NCBI GenBank assembly: GCA_000470535.1
Contig: CBRG010000053.1
Span: forward strand, 1-35,290
Length of the DNA stretch: 35,290 nucleotides
Direction: 5' to 3'
DNA from: Streptomyces sp. AW19M42
GTDB lineage: Bacteria > Actinomycetota > Actinomycetes > Streptomycetales > Streptomycetaceae
Part shown: piece by piece, positions 7,981 to 15,876 of the stretch
Numbering within the stretch: the stretch's first letter is position 1
Layout of the letters: every line of letters starts with the position of its first letter
Program-made: the position numbers and the translations under genes
Notes under the pieces: model-generated
Told to the model about the DNA's origin: nothing
Seen by the model: the letters and a program-made list of their open reading frames with translations, nothing else
Database searches by the model: none

Positions 7981-8295
7981 TCAGCGGCCGAGCGGCAGGC
8001 CGTTGACGTTCAGGCCGCCGGTCTTCAGACCACCGGTGGGGAGGCCGCCGAGGAGGCCCTTGGCGGGGGCGGTGACGTCCTTGACGGTCTTGGCCTGGCT
8101 GGTGCCGAGGAGGTTCGTGGCGGCGTCCGTGACCGGCAGTGTCGAGGTGGCGTTCGCCAGCCCGCCGACGACGGGCAGGGCGCCGGTCGCGGTGTCGAGC
8201 GGCAGCGCGGAGGCCGACGCGGTACCGGCGGCGACAGCGGCGAACGCGGCACCGAGAGCGGCGACGCCGAGAGTCCTGGCAGCAGACTGCTTCAT
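7981..8295 (-). CDS. Small secreted Ala/Leu/Gly-rich protein
   Basis: 104-aa protein. The ATG at 8295 is preceded on its strand by AAGGATG, and the frame extending to 8379 is not signal-peptide-like. The signal peptide MKQSAARTLGVAALGAAFAAVAAG ends near ASASALP. The mature part has short repeats of GGL, such as KGLLGGLPTGGLKTGGLNVNG. No Cys or catalytic motif is present. It resembles the secreted protein at 1732-2151, so the two may be distant paralogues. Function unknown; likely extracellular or cell-surface. Confidence 0.72.
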   Translation of the reverse strand: MKQSAARTLGVAALGAAFAAVAAGTASASALPLDTATGALPVVGGLANATSTLPVTDAATNLLGTSQAKTVKDVTAPAKGLLGGLPTGGLKTGGLNVNGLPLGR

Positions 8296-8384
8296 GTGAA
8301 TTTCATCCTTGGGGAAGGGGATGTGAGCGGCTCTGCAACGTAGCCAGCTCCGGGCCTTTCCCGCAAACATCGGAAACACGCGGA

Positions 8385-8413
8385 AACGGCCGGGATTCGC
8401 CTTCCCGGCCGTT
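8385..8413 (-). terminator. Terminator downstream of add
   Basis: A perfect 11-bp stem (AACGGCCGGGA with its complement) around a 7-nt loop, 18 bp past the add stop codon, separating add from the secreted-protein promoter. Confidence 0.75.
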
Positions 8414-8430
8414 CGTCGCGGAGCGTCCGT

Positions 8431-9585
8431 TCAGCCGGCCACGGAGGTGGAAACGCTGGTCGCAGCAGTCTGCTCGAAGAGCCATTCGGACTTCAGCTCG
8501 GAATATCCGGGCTTGATGACGTCGCTGATCATCGCCAGACGTTCATCGAAAGGAATGAATGCTGATTTCATCGCATTGACTGTGAACCACTGCATGTCGT
8601 CGAGCGTGTATCCGAACGTCTCGATCAGTTTCTCGAATTCCTGGCTCATGCTCGTACCACTCATAAGCCTGTTGTCCGTATTGACCGTGGCCCGGAAGTG
8701 CAGCTTGCGCAGCAGCCCGATCGGGTGCTCGGCGTACGAGTCGGCGGCACCGGTCTGCAGGTTGGAGGTCGGGCAGAGCTCCAACGGGATGCGCTTGTCC
8801 CGTACGTAGGAGGCGAGGCGTCCCAGCTTCACACTGCCGTCCTCTGCGACCTCGATGTCGTCGATGATGCGGACGCCGTGGCCGAGCCGGTCGGCGCCGC
8901 ACCACTGGATGGCCTGCCAGATCGACGGCAGCCCGAAGGCCTCGCCCGCGTGGATGGTGAAGTGGTTGTTCTCCCGCTTGAGGTACTCGAAGGCGTCGAG
9001 GTGCCGGGTGGGCGGGAAGCCCGCCTCCGCGCCGGCGATGTCGAAGCCAGCGACGCCCTGTTCCCGGTAGCGGTTGGCGAGTTCGGCGATCTCCAACGAG
9101 CGGGCGGCGTGGCGCATCGCGGTGAGCAGGGCGCCGACCCGGATCCGGTTGCCGTCCCGGCGGGCCCGTGCCTCGCCCTCGCGGAAGCCCTCGTTGACCG
9201 CCTCGACGACCTCTTCGAGGGTCAGACCGGCTTCCAGGTGCTGCTCGGGGGCGTAGCGGATCTCGGCGTACACGACCCCGTCGGCGGCCAGGTCCTGCGC
9301 ACACTCGGCGGCGACCCTGACGAGCGCGTCACGGGTCTGCATGACGGCGCAGGTGTGGGCGAACGTCTCCAGGTACCGCTCCAGTGAACCGGAGTCGGCG
9401 GCTTCCCGGAACCAGATGCCGAGCTTGTCGGGCTCGCTCTCCGGGAGTCCTTCGTATCCCGTCGCCGCGGCGAGGTCGACGATCGTCCCGGGGCGCAGAC
9501 CGCCGTCGAGGTGGTCGTGGAGAAGGACCTTGGGCGCACGCCGGATCTGATCCTGGCCGGGCACATTGAGGGTCGGGCTCATCAT
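8431..9585 (-). CDS. add: Adenosine deaminase
   Basis: 384-aa metallo-dependent hydrolase converting adenosine or deoxyadenosine to (deoxy)inosine. Zinc-site motifs are the N-terminal [14 protein letters not shown], the middle TIHAGE segment (zinc ligand and catalytic Glu), the GHGVRI segment, and [10 protein letters not shown]. The late VNTDNR segment replaces the usual TDDP, a variant common in actinobacterial enzymes. Two ATGs in tandem (9585, 9582) start the gene. There is no ribosome site; a TAGAGT -10 box ends 7 bases before the first ATG, indicating a leaderless transcript. An operator shared with the other nucleoside genes lies in the promoter. Confidence 0.95.
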   Translation of the reverse strand: MMSPTLNVPGQDQIRRAPKVLLHDHLDGGLRPGTIVDLAAATGYEGLPESEPDKLGIWFREAADSGSLERYLETFAHTCAVMQTRDALVRVAAECAQDLAADGVVYAEIRYAPEQHLEAGLTLEEVVEAVNEGFREGEARARRDGNRIRVGALLTAMRHAARSLEIAELANRYREQGVAGFDIAGAEAGFPPTRHLDAFEYLKRENNHFTIHAGEAFGLPSIWQAIQWCGADRLGHGVRIIDDIEVAEDGSVKLGRLASYVRDKRIPLELCPTSNLQTGAADSYAEHPIGLLRKLHFRATVNTDNRLMSGTSMSQEFEKLIETFGYTLDDMQWFTVNAMKSAFIPFDERLAMISDVIKPGYSELKSEWLFEQTAATSVSTSVAG

Positions 9586-9591
9586 TCACGC

Positions 9592-9597
9592 ACTCTA
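9592..9597 (-). promoter_or_regulatory. add -10 box, leaderless promoter
   Basis: TAGAGT on the minus strand fits TANNNT, with 6 bases between it and the A of the first add ATG, so transcription should begin at the start codon. The -35 region is weak. The palindromic operator occupies the -35/-10 spacer. Confidence 0.6.
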
Positions 9598-9601
9598 GCG
9601 C

Positions 9602-9613
9602 CTACGCGCGTAG
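9602..9613. promoter_or_regulatory. Nucleoside operator, copy 1 (add promoter)
   Basis: A perfect 12-bp palindrome CTACGCGCGTAG located between the -35 and -10 positions of add, ideal for repression. Similar sites are found at 24591, 29171 and 30416, all before nucleoside genes. Confidence 0.75.
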
Positions 9614-9687
9614 AGCGGGCTCGTCGATACGTAACGGTGACCGCGAACACGGGTGGCGTACACCCGTCCTTCTGAGACTGTTACGTC

Positions 9688-10449
9688 ATGGCACAGCGCG
9701 CATTACCCCTGCCTGCTGCGAGGCTGGGACGGGCCGTCAGAACGGCCGGAGCACCTACCGAGGTCAGCGGCGTGGTCCTGCTGCTCCCGGACGGCGAGCC
9801 CTACTCGTACCGCCGTCCCTCCCCCGTCCCGTACGTCCGCCAGCTCCCGCTGGCCCGCGCCCTGACCCGCGCTGCCCGGGACGACGGCCTCACCGCGCAC
9901 GTCGTCCACTACCGCTGCCGCGGCTGGAACACGACGGAGGCGCGGCTCGCGGCGGACGCCGAATGGGCGGTGGACGAGGTGGTACGCCGCTACGGCGATG
10001 TCCCCGTCTGCCTGGCCGGTCACGGCATGGGCGGCCGCGCGGCCCTGCGCGCGGGCGGCCACCCGGCGGTGGGCGCGGTCCTCGCACTGGCCCCCTGGCT
10101 GCCCACGGAGCCGGATGCGGAGCCGGAGCCGGTGAAGCACCTGGTCGGGCGTCAGGTCCTGCTGGTGCACGGCACCACCGACGCCGGCGCCGATCCCGAA
10201 CTCTCCTTCCGCCTCGCGGAACGCGCCAAGAAGTCCAACCGCGACACCTGCCGCTTCGAGGTCCACTCCGACGGCCACGCCCTGCGCCAGCACCACGGCG
10301 AAGTGGCCGCCCTGGCGGCGGACTTCATCCGCGGCGCGCTCTTCGGTCACGCCTACGCCCGCCCGCTGGCCGACGCGCTGGCGGCCCCGCCGCCGCTGGG
10401 GCTGCGGATGCCGCTGGCGGCGGGGTTCGGGAAGTCACTGGGACACTGA
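9688..10449 (+). CDS. Alpha/beta-hydrolase-like protein lacking the nucleophile Ser
   Basis: 253-aa alpha/beta-hydrolase fold. Fold landmarks: GVVLLLPDGEP (first strand and oxyanion turn), VHYRCRGWN, nucleophile elbow LAGHGMGGRAAL at residues 110-121, ALAPWLP, the acid-bearing VLLVHGTTDAGADP and the His-bearing SDGHALRQH. The elbow reads G-H-G-M-G instead of G-x-S-x-G, so the catalytic Ser is Gly113. It is therefore either a non-hydrolytic pseudoenzyme or uses another chemistry. It is divergent from add with about 100 bp between the starts. Confidence 0.82.
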   Translation: MAQRALPLPAARLGRAVRTAGAPTEVSGVVLLLPDGEPYSYRRPSPVPYVRQLPLARALTRAARDDGLTAHVVHYRCRGWNTTEARLAADAEWAVDEVVRRYGDVPVCLAGHGMGGRAALRAGGHPAVGAVLALAPWLPTEPDAEPEPVKHLVGRQVLLVHGTTDAGADPELSFRLAERAKKSNRDTCRFEVHSDGHALRQHHGEVAALAADFIRGALFGHAYARPLADALAAPPPLGLRMPLAAGFGKSLGH

Positions 10450-10480
10450 GGGATCGAGCGGTTCGGGAGAGGCGGGCGGG

Positions 10481-10948
10481 ATGAGTTTCCGGCTGGCGGC
10501 GTACGCCGTGTGTGTGGAGGACGGGCGGGTGCTGATCGCCCGTCATGTCTGCGCGGACGGCGAGAGCAACTGGACCCTTCCGGGCGGCGGCGTCGAGCAC
10601 GGGGAGGATCCCTTCGACGCGGTGATCCGGGAGGTCGCGGAGGAGACCGGCTGCACGGCGGTGGTCGAGAGCCTGCTGGGGGTGGACTCACGGGTGGTGC
10701 CCGCGGCAGAGGCGCGCCGGGGGATCAAGCACCAGAACGTCGGCGTCTTCTACCGGGTCCGCATCACCGGCGGCCGGCTGCGGCCCGAGCCGAACGGTGA
10801 GATCGTCGAGTCCGTCTGGACGCCGTTCCCCGATGTCACCGCCCTGCGCCGGTCCTCGCTCGTCGACGTCGGCCTCGCCCTCGCGCGCACCGCTCCCGCG
10901 ACCGGCCACGTGGGTCCCGTCCCGGTCGGCGGCCTGGTCCGGCACTGA
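10481..10948 (+). CDS. NUDIX hydrolase
   Basis: 155-aa protein with a complete NUDIX box: GGGVEHGEDPFDAV followed by IREVAEETGC, matching G-x5-E-x7-REUxEExGU. The preceding segment (ESNWTLPGGG) is also standard. It likely hydrolyses a nucleoside diphosphate linked to another group; the exact substrate is not predictable. The ATG at 10481 follows a GGCGGGCGGG ribosome-site-like stretch, 31 bp after the upstream hydrolase stop, so both may be one transcript. Confidence 0.9.
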   Translation: MSFRLAAYAVCVEDGRVLIARHVCADGESNWTLPGGGVEHGEDPFDAVIREVAEETGCTAVVESLLGVDSRVVPAAEARRGIKHQNVGVFYRVRITGGRLRPEPNGEIVESVWTPFPDVTALRRSSLVDVGLALARTAPATGHVGPVPVGGLVRH

Positions 10949-10967
10949 GCCACCCGTGGGCCCTGCC

Positions 10968-11030
10968 CCGCGATCTGGGCCCCTGCGATTTGGGCCCTGG
11001 GATGGGCCTTTGGGCACTGTCCGTGGGCCC
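10968..11030. repeat. GGGCCC-centred short degenerate repeats
   Basis: The intergenic stretch between the NUDIX gene and the pilin-like gene contains two adjacent 15-base units (GCGATCTGGGCCCCT and GCGATTTGGGCCCTG) and further TGGGCC blocks. It could form alternative hairpins acting as a terminator. No gene is seen in 10949-11107. Confidence 0.5.
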
Positions 11031-11107
11031 CCGTGTCGTCGTTACGGTTCGGATCCCGGCGGGTGTCCCGCCCCCGGTGACTCGGGCGAGGTACGACGGG
11101 GTGACGC

Positions 11108-12727
11108 GTGAAACGCAGCGATCGGATACGCCGAGGCGTACGCACGAGCACGGGGCAGAGCGCGATCGAGTACCTGGCCGTGCTGGGCATCGTCGTCGCG
11201 GTGGTCGGTTCGATCGTGGCCGTCAGCATCGGCGGCGACGTCACCGGCTCCGCGCACGAGCAGATATGCCGCATCACGGCGACGACGGGGGGCGGCGGCG
11301 AGTGCGCTGACGACAACGCTGTCAGCGACGGCGGTACGGAGTCCGAATCTCCCGATCCCGACGATCCCGCCCAGTCTCCGGAACCTTCCGGCCCCACCGA
11401 CGGCGATCCTGACGACACGCCCGACGACGACCCCTCCGGGAAGCCCGACGAGAACAAGGGGAACGCACTCCCCAGCCTGTGCTTCGAGCCGAGGGAGAGA
11501 TCGTCGAACTCGTCGGTCTCGGTCCCCGGCAACGGCCCCGTCAGCACGGCCGCCGCCTGGGGGTACTCGTACCTCGTCAACTTCGTCATCGACAAGATCA
11601 ACAACGAGAAGAACAAGGAGAAGCGGGTCAAGCAGGCGCTCGACGACCTCTCCTACTGCCTCCCCGACTACAACATCGTCATCGCGCAGCCGCACGAGGG
11701 AAACCTGCAGCAGATGGACGGTGCGGCGATGATCCAGACCGTCGAGATCAGCGGTACGACGTACCGCGTGTACGCGTTCAAGACCGGCACGTTCACCTGG
11801 GCGGACGACGCCGACCTCGGATGGAAGAACCGCGCGTTCAAGGGCGTGTTCGACGTCAGCGAGGACAAGCGCACGGTCACGTTCGGTGAACCGTCCCGCC
11901 CCAAGCGGAAGAAGGACTGGAAACCCGGCGACGAGGGCTGCCAGATCGAGGGCCAGGAGCCGCCCGACCGGAGCCGCTACTACAACACGTACTCCCCGCT
12001 GGACAACGAGGGTTCGGCCCAGGCGGTCCGGATGCTCGTGAACGACATGCGCCGCTGCTACCCGGACTACAACGTGGTCGCCATGCACTCGGAGCAGTCG
12101 TCGCACTGGGTCGACAAGCCGGACTCGTTCGTCAACGAGAGCAGGTACCGGCTGAACTCCAACGAGTACCACGACGAGGAGACCGGCGACGACATCGCCT
12201 CTGGCCGCGCGGTGTTCGACGTCTACGTCTTCGACAAGGGCACGTTCAGCAACGACGGCGACGGCGGATACACCAACTGGGCGTACTACGGCGACTTCAC
12301 CCGCGACGGCTCCGAGGCCACCTTCGAGCAGCCGGAACCCGCCGACCTGGACGCCGATTCGATCTCCACCGGATCGGACCCGGTCAACTTCAACGACGGC
12401 GCCCCGAAGTACACGGACGGGCCGTACCCCGGCACCGACTACGACGGCAAGGTGCCGGGCGACGACGCCGAGCTGAACCAGTCGCTGATCGACGAGTACA
12501 GCCGCACCTTCCCCGACACGAACATCATCGCGGTGAAGAACTTCAACGAACTCTCCTTCTCCGGGGTCTCCGGCCTCGAACACCTCGCGGTGGTGGACGG
12601 GGTCGACATCTTCTCGATCAAGAACGGCACGATCATCAACAACGGCGACGGCGGCTGGAAGAACTGGGGCTTCGCCGGCACCTACGACCGCGAGAAGGAC
12701 TCGAAGGAGGTGACGTTCAAGCGGTAG
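11108..12727 (+). CDS. Pilin-like-anchored protein with three tandem repeat domains
   Basis: 539-aa protein starting at GTG 11108. The N-terminus has a Flp/TadE-type prepilin motif (TGQSAIEYLAVLGIVV, with Gly-Gln and the conserved Glu-Tyr) and one hydrophobic helix (about residues 20-42), so the rest is probably outside the cell. An Asp/Pro-rich linker (about 66-125) follows. Three divergent repeats lie at about 180-262, 313-410 and 461-539. Each has a PDYN/PDTN-hhA start, a central strand with DVYVFDKGTF or a similar sequence, and a GDGGYTNWAYYGDF-like motif, ending in VTF or ATF. The same GDGG-x-x-NWA pattern occurs in small secreted proteins of other organisms. Function unknown; adhesion or ligand binding is a guess. 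Confidence 0.85.
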   Translation: MKRSDRIRRGVRTSTGQSAIEYLAVLGIVVAVVGSIVAVSIGGDVTGSAHEQICRITATTGGGGECADDNAVSDGGTESESPDPDDPAQSPEPSGPTDGDPDDTPDDDPSGKPDENKGNALPSLCFEPRERSSNSSVSVPGNGPVSTAAAWGYSYLVNFVIDKINNEKNKEKRVKQALDDLSYCLPDYNIVIAQPHEGNLQQMDGAAMIQTVEISGTTYRVYAFKTGTFTWADDADLGWKNRAFKGVFDVSEDKRTVTFGEPSRPKRKKDWKPGDEGCQIEGQEPPDRSRYYNTYSPLDNEGSAQAVRMLVNDMRRCYPDYNVVAMHSEQSSHWVDKPDSFVNESRYRLNSNEYHDEETGDDIASGRAVFDVYVFDKGTFSNDGDGGYTNWAYYGDFTRDGSEATFEQPEPADLDADSISTGSDPVNFNDGAPKYTDGPYPGTDYDGKVPGDDAELNQSLIDEYSRTFPDTNIIAVKNFNELSFSGVSGLEHLAVVDGVDIFSIKNGTIINNGDGGWKNWGFAGTYDREKDSKEVTFKR

Positions 12728-12843
12728 GGAGGGTGGCGGGACGGCACGGGATGGAACTCGAATCAGGCTTCTGGCGAAGTACAGGTGTAAGCACCGATCA
12801 AGCCCAAGCCTTCGAGGTATTCAGACCGATGAATGGAGCCCCG

Positions 12844-13395
12844 ATGACCGTCGAGCCCCCGGGCGTCCGCACCCGCGACACGGATCGCGAGGAGACCGAT
12901 GCCCGGGTGATCGAGCGGTCACGGGATGAGCCCGAGCTCTTCGCCGTGCTCTTCGACCGGTACGCCGACGCCGTGCACCGTTACGCGGCGCGGCGGCTCG
13001 GTCCGGAGGCGGCGGAGGATCTGATGGCGGAGACGTTCACGACCGCCTTCCAGCGACGCCATACGTACGACCTCTCGCGCGGCGATGCCCGGCCGTGGCT
13101 GTTCGGCATCGCCACCAACCTCGTGAGCCGGCACCGCAGGTCGCAGGCTCGCCGCTTCCCGAACCAGAAGGACGCCAAGGGGCGTACGGGGGTGGCCATC
13201 ACCTACGACGACCCGATGATCCCTTCGGGGCAGGGCGGATACGGCGGATTCTTCATCTTCGAACCACGGACGCACCGGTTCCTGGGCTTTTGTGACGAGC
13301 GCAGCTCGGGCGACGGCGCGAACATGAAGCGGTACGTCCAGCTCTCGTACCTCGACAGCTGGGCCGTCGTCGACAAGGTCAAGCAGCGGCCGTAG
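12844..13395 (+). pseudogene. Fused remnant: ECF sigma region 2 joined to a CU044_5270-type C-terminus
   Basis: An open 183-codon frame made of two unrelated pieces. Residues 1 to about 102 are the N-terminal half of an ECF sigma factor (ELFAVLFDRYADAVHRYAAR, GPEAAEDLMAETF, RPWLFGIATNLVSRHRR), stopping before region 4. From about 13150 it continues as GRTGVAITYDDP, FFIFEPRTHRFLGF and VQLSYLDSWAVVDKVKQRP, the typical C-terminus of the CU044_5270 family usually encoded directly downstream of such sigma factors. An in-frame deletion spanning both genes explains it. The start ATG at 12844 has a GGAG site; upstream in-frame starts exist (12829, 12733). A functional sigma factor is unlikely without region 4. 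Confidence 0.78.
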
Positions 13396-13405
13396 CCCGC
13401 GAGCG

Positions 13406-13463
13406 GAGTGCGGGGGCACTCGCTGCCGGGGTGGCCTCGTCACTCCGGCAGCAGGTGCCCCCT
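13406..13463. terminator. Nested hairpins between convergent genes
   Basis: GAGTGC-N4-GCACTC (13406-13421) competes with a larger structure pairing GGGGGCAC (13412-13419) with GTGCCCCC (13456-13463) and TGCCGG with CCGGCA inside it. It lies between the sigma remnant and the convergent LysR gene, and extends over the last codons of the latter. Confidence 0.5.
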
Positions 13464-14393
13464 TCGCGACAGCAGGAACTTCTTGAACGCCGCGACCGGC
13501 GGGGTGTCCGGGTGGCCGTCCAGCCAGGCCACGCCGATCTCCCGAGCGGCCCGCGGTGCCGTCACCGTCAGCTCCACGACCCCCGGGCGGGCCACCGCCG
13601 GAGGGGGCAGGAGGGCCACCCCCAGACCGGCCGCAACCAGGCCGCGCAGCGTCTCCGCCTCCTCGCCCTCGAAGGCGACGCGGGGGACGAAGCCCGCCTC
13701 CGCGCATAGGTCGTCCGTGATGCGGCGCAGCCCGTAGCCGGGCTCCAGGGTGACGAACGTTTCGTCGGCGGCCTCCGCCAGGCGGACGCGGCGGCGGGTG
13801 GCGAGGCGGTGGTCGTCGGGGACGACCAGGCGCAGGCGTTGTTCGTCCAGGCGTCGGGCCACCAGATCCGGGGCGTCCGGGACGGGTGAGGTGAGGCAGA
13901 GGTCGAGGCCGCCCGCGCGGAGGCGTTCGATCATGGCCTCGCCGTAGTTCTGCACGAGTTGGAAGCGCACCCTCGGGTGGTCGGCGCGGAAGGCGCGGAT
14001 CAGGGCGGGGACGGTCTCGGAGCCCATGGTGTGGAGGAAGCCGAAGGCGACCTTGCCCGCGGTGGGGTCGGCGTCCGCCCGTACCGAGTCGGCGGCCTTC
14101 TCCACCTCCGCGAGGGCCCGCTCGGCCGAGCCGAGGAAGGTGCGGCCGGCCGGGGTGAGGGAGACGGTACGGCCCTTGCGGGCGAACAGGGCGACTCCCA
14201 GGTCCTGTTCCAGCCTGACCATGGCGCGCGAGAGCGTGGACTGCGGGACGCCCAGCTCGTGCGCGGCGCGGGTGACGTGTTCGTGGCGGGCGACCGCCTC
14301 GAAGTAGGCGAGGCGTGGCGCGAGGACCGCGCGGATGTCTTCTTCGTAACTGCTTGGTGACAGTCGCGGCTGTGAGCTGTGCTGATGCGCCAT
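13440..14393 (-). CDS. LysR-family transcriptional regulator
   Basis: 317-aa regulator. The N-terminal winged HTH (residues about 25-85) reads LAYFEAVARHEHVTRAAHEL, then VPQSTLSRAMVRLEQDLGVALF. The effector-binding domain (about 110-300) includes FGFLHTMGSETVPALIRAF and the Gly-rich VAAGLGVALLPPP. The ATG at 14393 lacks a ribosome site; a GATAAT box 7 bases upstream suggests a leaderless mRNA. It is divergent from an MFS exporter, with a perfect inverted repeat between them, so it most likely controls that exporter in response to a small molecule, possibly an exported one. Confidence 0.93.
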   Translation of the reverse strand: MAHQHSSQPRLSPSSYEEDIRAVLAPRLAYFEAVARHEHVTRAAHELGVPQSTLSRAMVRLEQDLGVALFARKGRTVSLTPAGRTFLGSAERALAEVEKAADSVRADADPTAGKVAFGFLHTMGSETVPALIRAFRADHPRVRFQLVQNYGEAMIERLRAGGLDLCLTSPVPDAPDLVARRLDEQRLRLVVPDDHRLATRRRVRLAEAADETFVTLEPGYGLRRITDDLCAEAGFVPRVAFEGEEAETLRGLVAAGLGVALLPPPAVARPGVVELTVTAPRAAREIGVAWLDGHPDTPPVAAFKKFLLSRRGHLLPE

Positions 14394-14411
14394 GGGATTG
14401 ATTATCGGGTA

Positions 14412-14432
14412 TTCATGCATTGGACGCATGAA
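14412..14432. promoter_or_regulatory. Inverted-repeat operator, LysR/MFS intergenic region
   Basis: TTCATGC-N7-GCATGAA is a perfect 7-bp inverted repeat with 7-nt spacing, overlapping a TTGGAC -35 candidate (14420-14425) of the MFS promoter. It is the probable LysR-type binding site. Confidence 0.7.
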
Positions 14433-14444
14433 CAGCGGTCGGCC

Positions 14445-14450
14445 TACGTT
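14445..14450 (+). promoter_or_regulatory. MFS gene -10 box, leaderless promoter
   Basis: TACGTT fits TANNNT and lies exactly 6 bases before the ATG at 14457. The -35 candidate TTGGAC is 19 bases upstream. Confidence 0.55.
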
Positions 14451-14456
14451 CTCCGC

Positions 14457-15833
14457 ATGCCTCCCGCCAGTACCGGGGCGTCCACCGTCGTCGTGGCCGC
14501 CTCGACCCAGTCGTCCCCCGTAAGCCCCGTGACCGCGGCCGAGGCCGCCACCGCGGACCGGCTCGAACCCGGCGGGCCCGGCTACCGACGGATGAGCTTC
14601 GCGCTCTTCGCCGCCGGTGTCGCGGCCTTCGCGCTCCTCTACTCCACCCAGGCGCTGCTGCCCGCCGTCTCCGCGTCCTTCGGCGCCACGGCCGGGCAGG
14701 CGAGCTGGACGGTCTCAGCGGCGACGGGTGCGCTGGCACTCTGCGTGCTGCCGATGAGTGCGCTCTCCGAGCGGTTCGGGCGGCGGCAGATGATGACCGC
14801 CTCGCTGGTGGTCGCGGTGGTGGTCGGGCTGTTCGTGCCGTTCGCGCCGTCGCTCGGCTGGCTGATCGCGCTGCGTGCCGTGCAGGGCGCCGCGCTGGCC
14901 GGACTGCCCGCGTCCGCGATGGCGTACCTCGCGGAGGAGGTCCGGCCCAAGGCGCTGGTAGCGGCGATCGGGTTGTTCGTGGCGGGCAACAGCATCGGCG
15001 GGATGAGCGGCCGCATCCTCACCGGCTGGGTCGCTCAGCTGTGGGGCTGGCGGGCCGCGCTCGGCTCCGTCGGTCTGCTGGCCGTGGCCTGCGCCGTCGT
15101 CTTCCACTTCATGATCCCCCGGGCCCGCCACTTCACCCCCGGGTCGCTGAACCCGAAGGCCCTCGCCAGGACCGTCGGCGGGCACCTCGCCGATCCGCTG
15201 CTGCGTCGGCTGTACGCGATCGGCGCGCTGTTCATGACGGTGTTCGGCGCGGTCTACACGGTGATCGGCTACCGGCTCGCGGAGGCGCCGTTCAACCTTC
15301 CGCAGGGTGTCGTCGGCTCGGTCTTCCTCGTCTATCTGGTCGGTACGGTCTCGTCCGCCGCGGCGGGGAAGCTCGTGGCACGGACGGGCCGCCGGGGTGC
15401 CCTCTACCTCGCCGTCTCCACCACGGCCGCCGGACTGCTGCTCTCGCTGGCCGACCAGCTGGCGGCGGTGCTGGGCGGGCTGGTCCTGATCACGGCGGGC
15501 TTCTTCGCCGGGCACGCGGTCGCCTCCTCGTCCGTCAGCCGTACGGCGACCAGGGGCCGAGCCCAGGCATCGGCGCTCTACCAGTCGGCGTACTACCTCG
15601 GCTCCAGCGCGGGCGGCACGCTCGGCGCGGTCGCCTTCCACGCCGGAGGCTGGGCGGGCACGGTCACGCTGGGACTGCTCGCGGTACTCGGTGTCGTGTC
15701 GATCACGCTGTACGGGACGCGGGTGGCGCGCGTCGAACAGCGCCGGTCCGCCGCGGTGCCGGCCGTCCAGAACCGAGACGTACAGAACCGAGACATTCGG
15801 CGCACAACCAACCACTCCCCGACGCACGTCTAG
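14457..15833 (+). CDS. MFS transporter (drug/arabinose-type exporter)
   Basis: 458-aa protein with about 12 transmembrane helices. Family marks include LLYSTQALLPAVSASFG in the first helix, the loop motif LSERFGRRQMM between helices 2 and 3, and the helix 4-5 segment RAVQGAALAGLPASAMAYLAEE. This resembles the YnfM/CynX-like branch of MFS proteins. The ATG at 14457 is favoured by the leaderless promoter; an in-frame ATG at 14379 would overlap the LysR start. The tail carries a duplicated VQNRD repeat. It is likely an exporter controlled by the divergent LysR protein; the substrate is unknown. Confidence 0.92.
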   Translation: MPPASTGASTVVVAASTQSSPVSPVTAAEAATADRLEPGGPGYRRMSFALFAAGVAAFALLYSTQALLPAVSASFGATAGQASWTVSAATGALALCVLPMSALSERFGRRQMMTASLVVAVVVGLFVPFAPSLGWLIALRAVQGAALAGLPASAMAYLAEEVRPKALVAAIGLFVAGNSIGGMSGRILTGWVAQLWGWRAALGSVGLLAVACAVVFHFMIPRARHFTPGSLNPKALARTVGGHLADPLLRRLYAIGALFMTVFGAVYTVIGYRLAEAPFNLPQGVVGSVFLVYLVGTVSSAAAGKLVARTGRRGALYLAVSTTAAGLLLSLADQLAAVLGGLVLITAGFFAGHAVASSSVSRTATRGRAQASALYQSAYYLGSSAGGTLGAVAFHAGGWAGTVTLGLLAVLGVVSITLYGTRVARVEQRRSAAVPAVQNRDVQNRDIRRTTNHSPTHV

Positions 15834-15876
15834 CAGGCGGAATCACCGCACTGCGCACGAAGGGGAGTTGGCATAT

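Noticed and set aside
11042..12583. 513-codon minus-strand open frame over the pilin-like repeat protein
   Set aside because: Val/Arg/Gly-rich translation without signal or domain; the plus strand has a coherent repeat protein.
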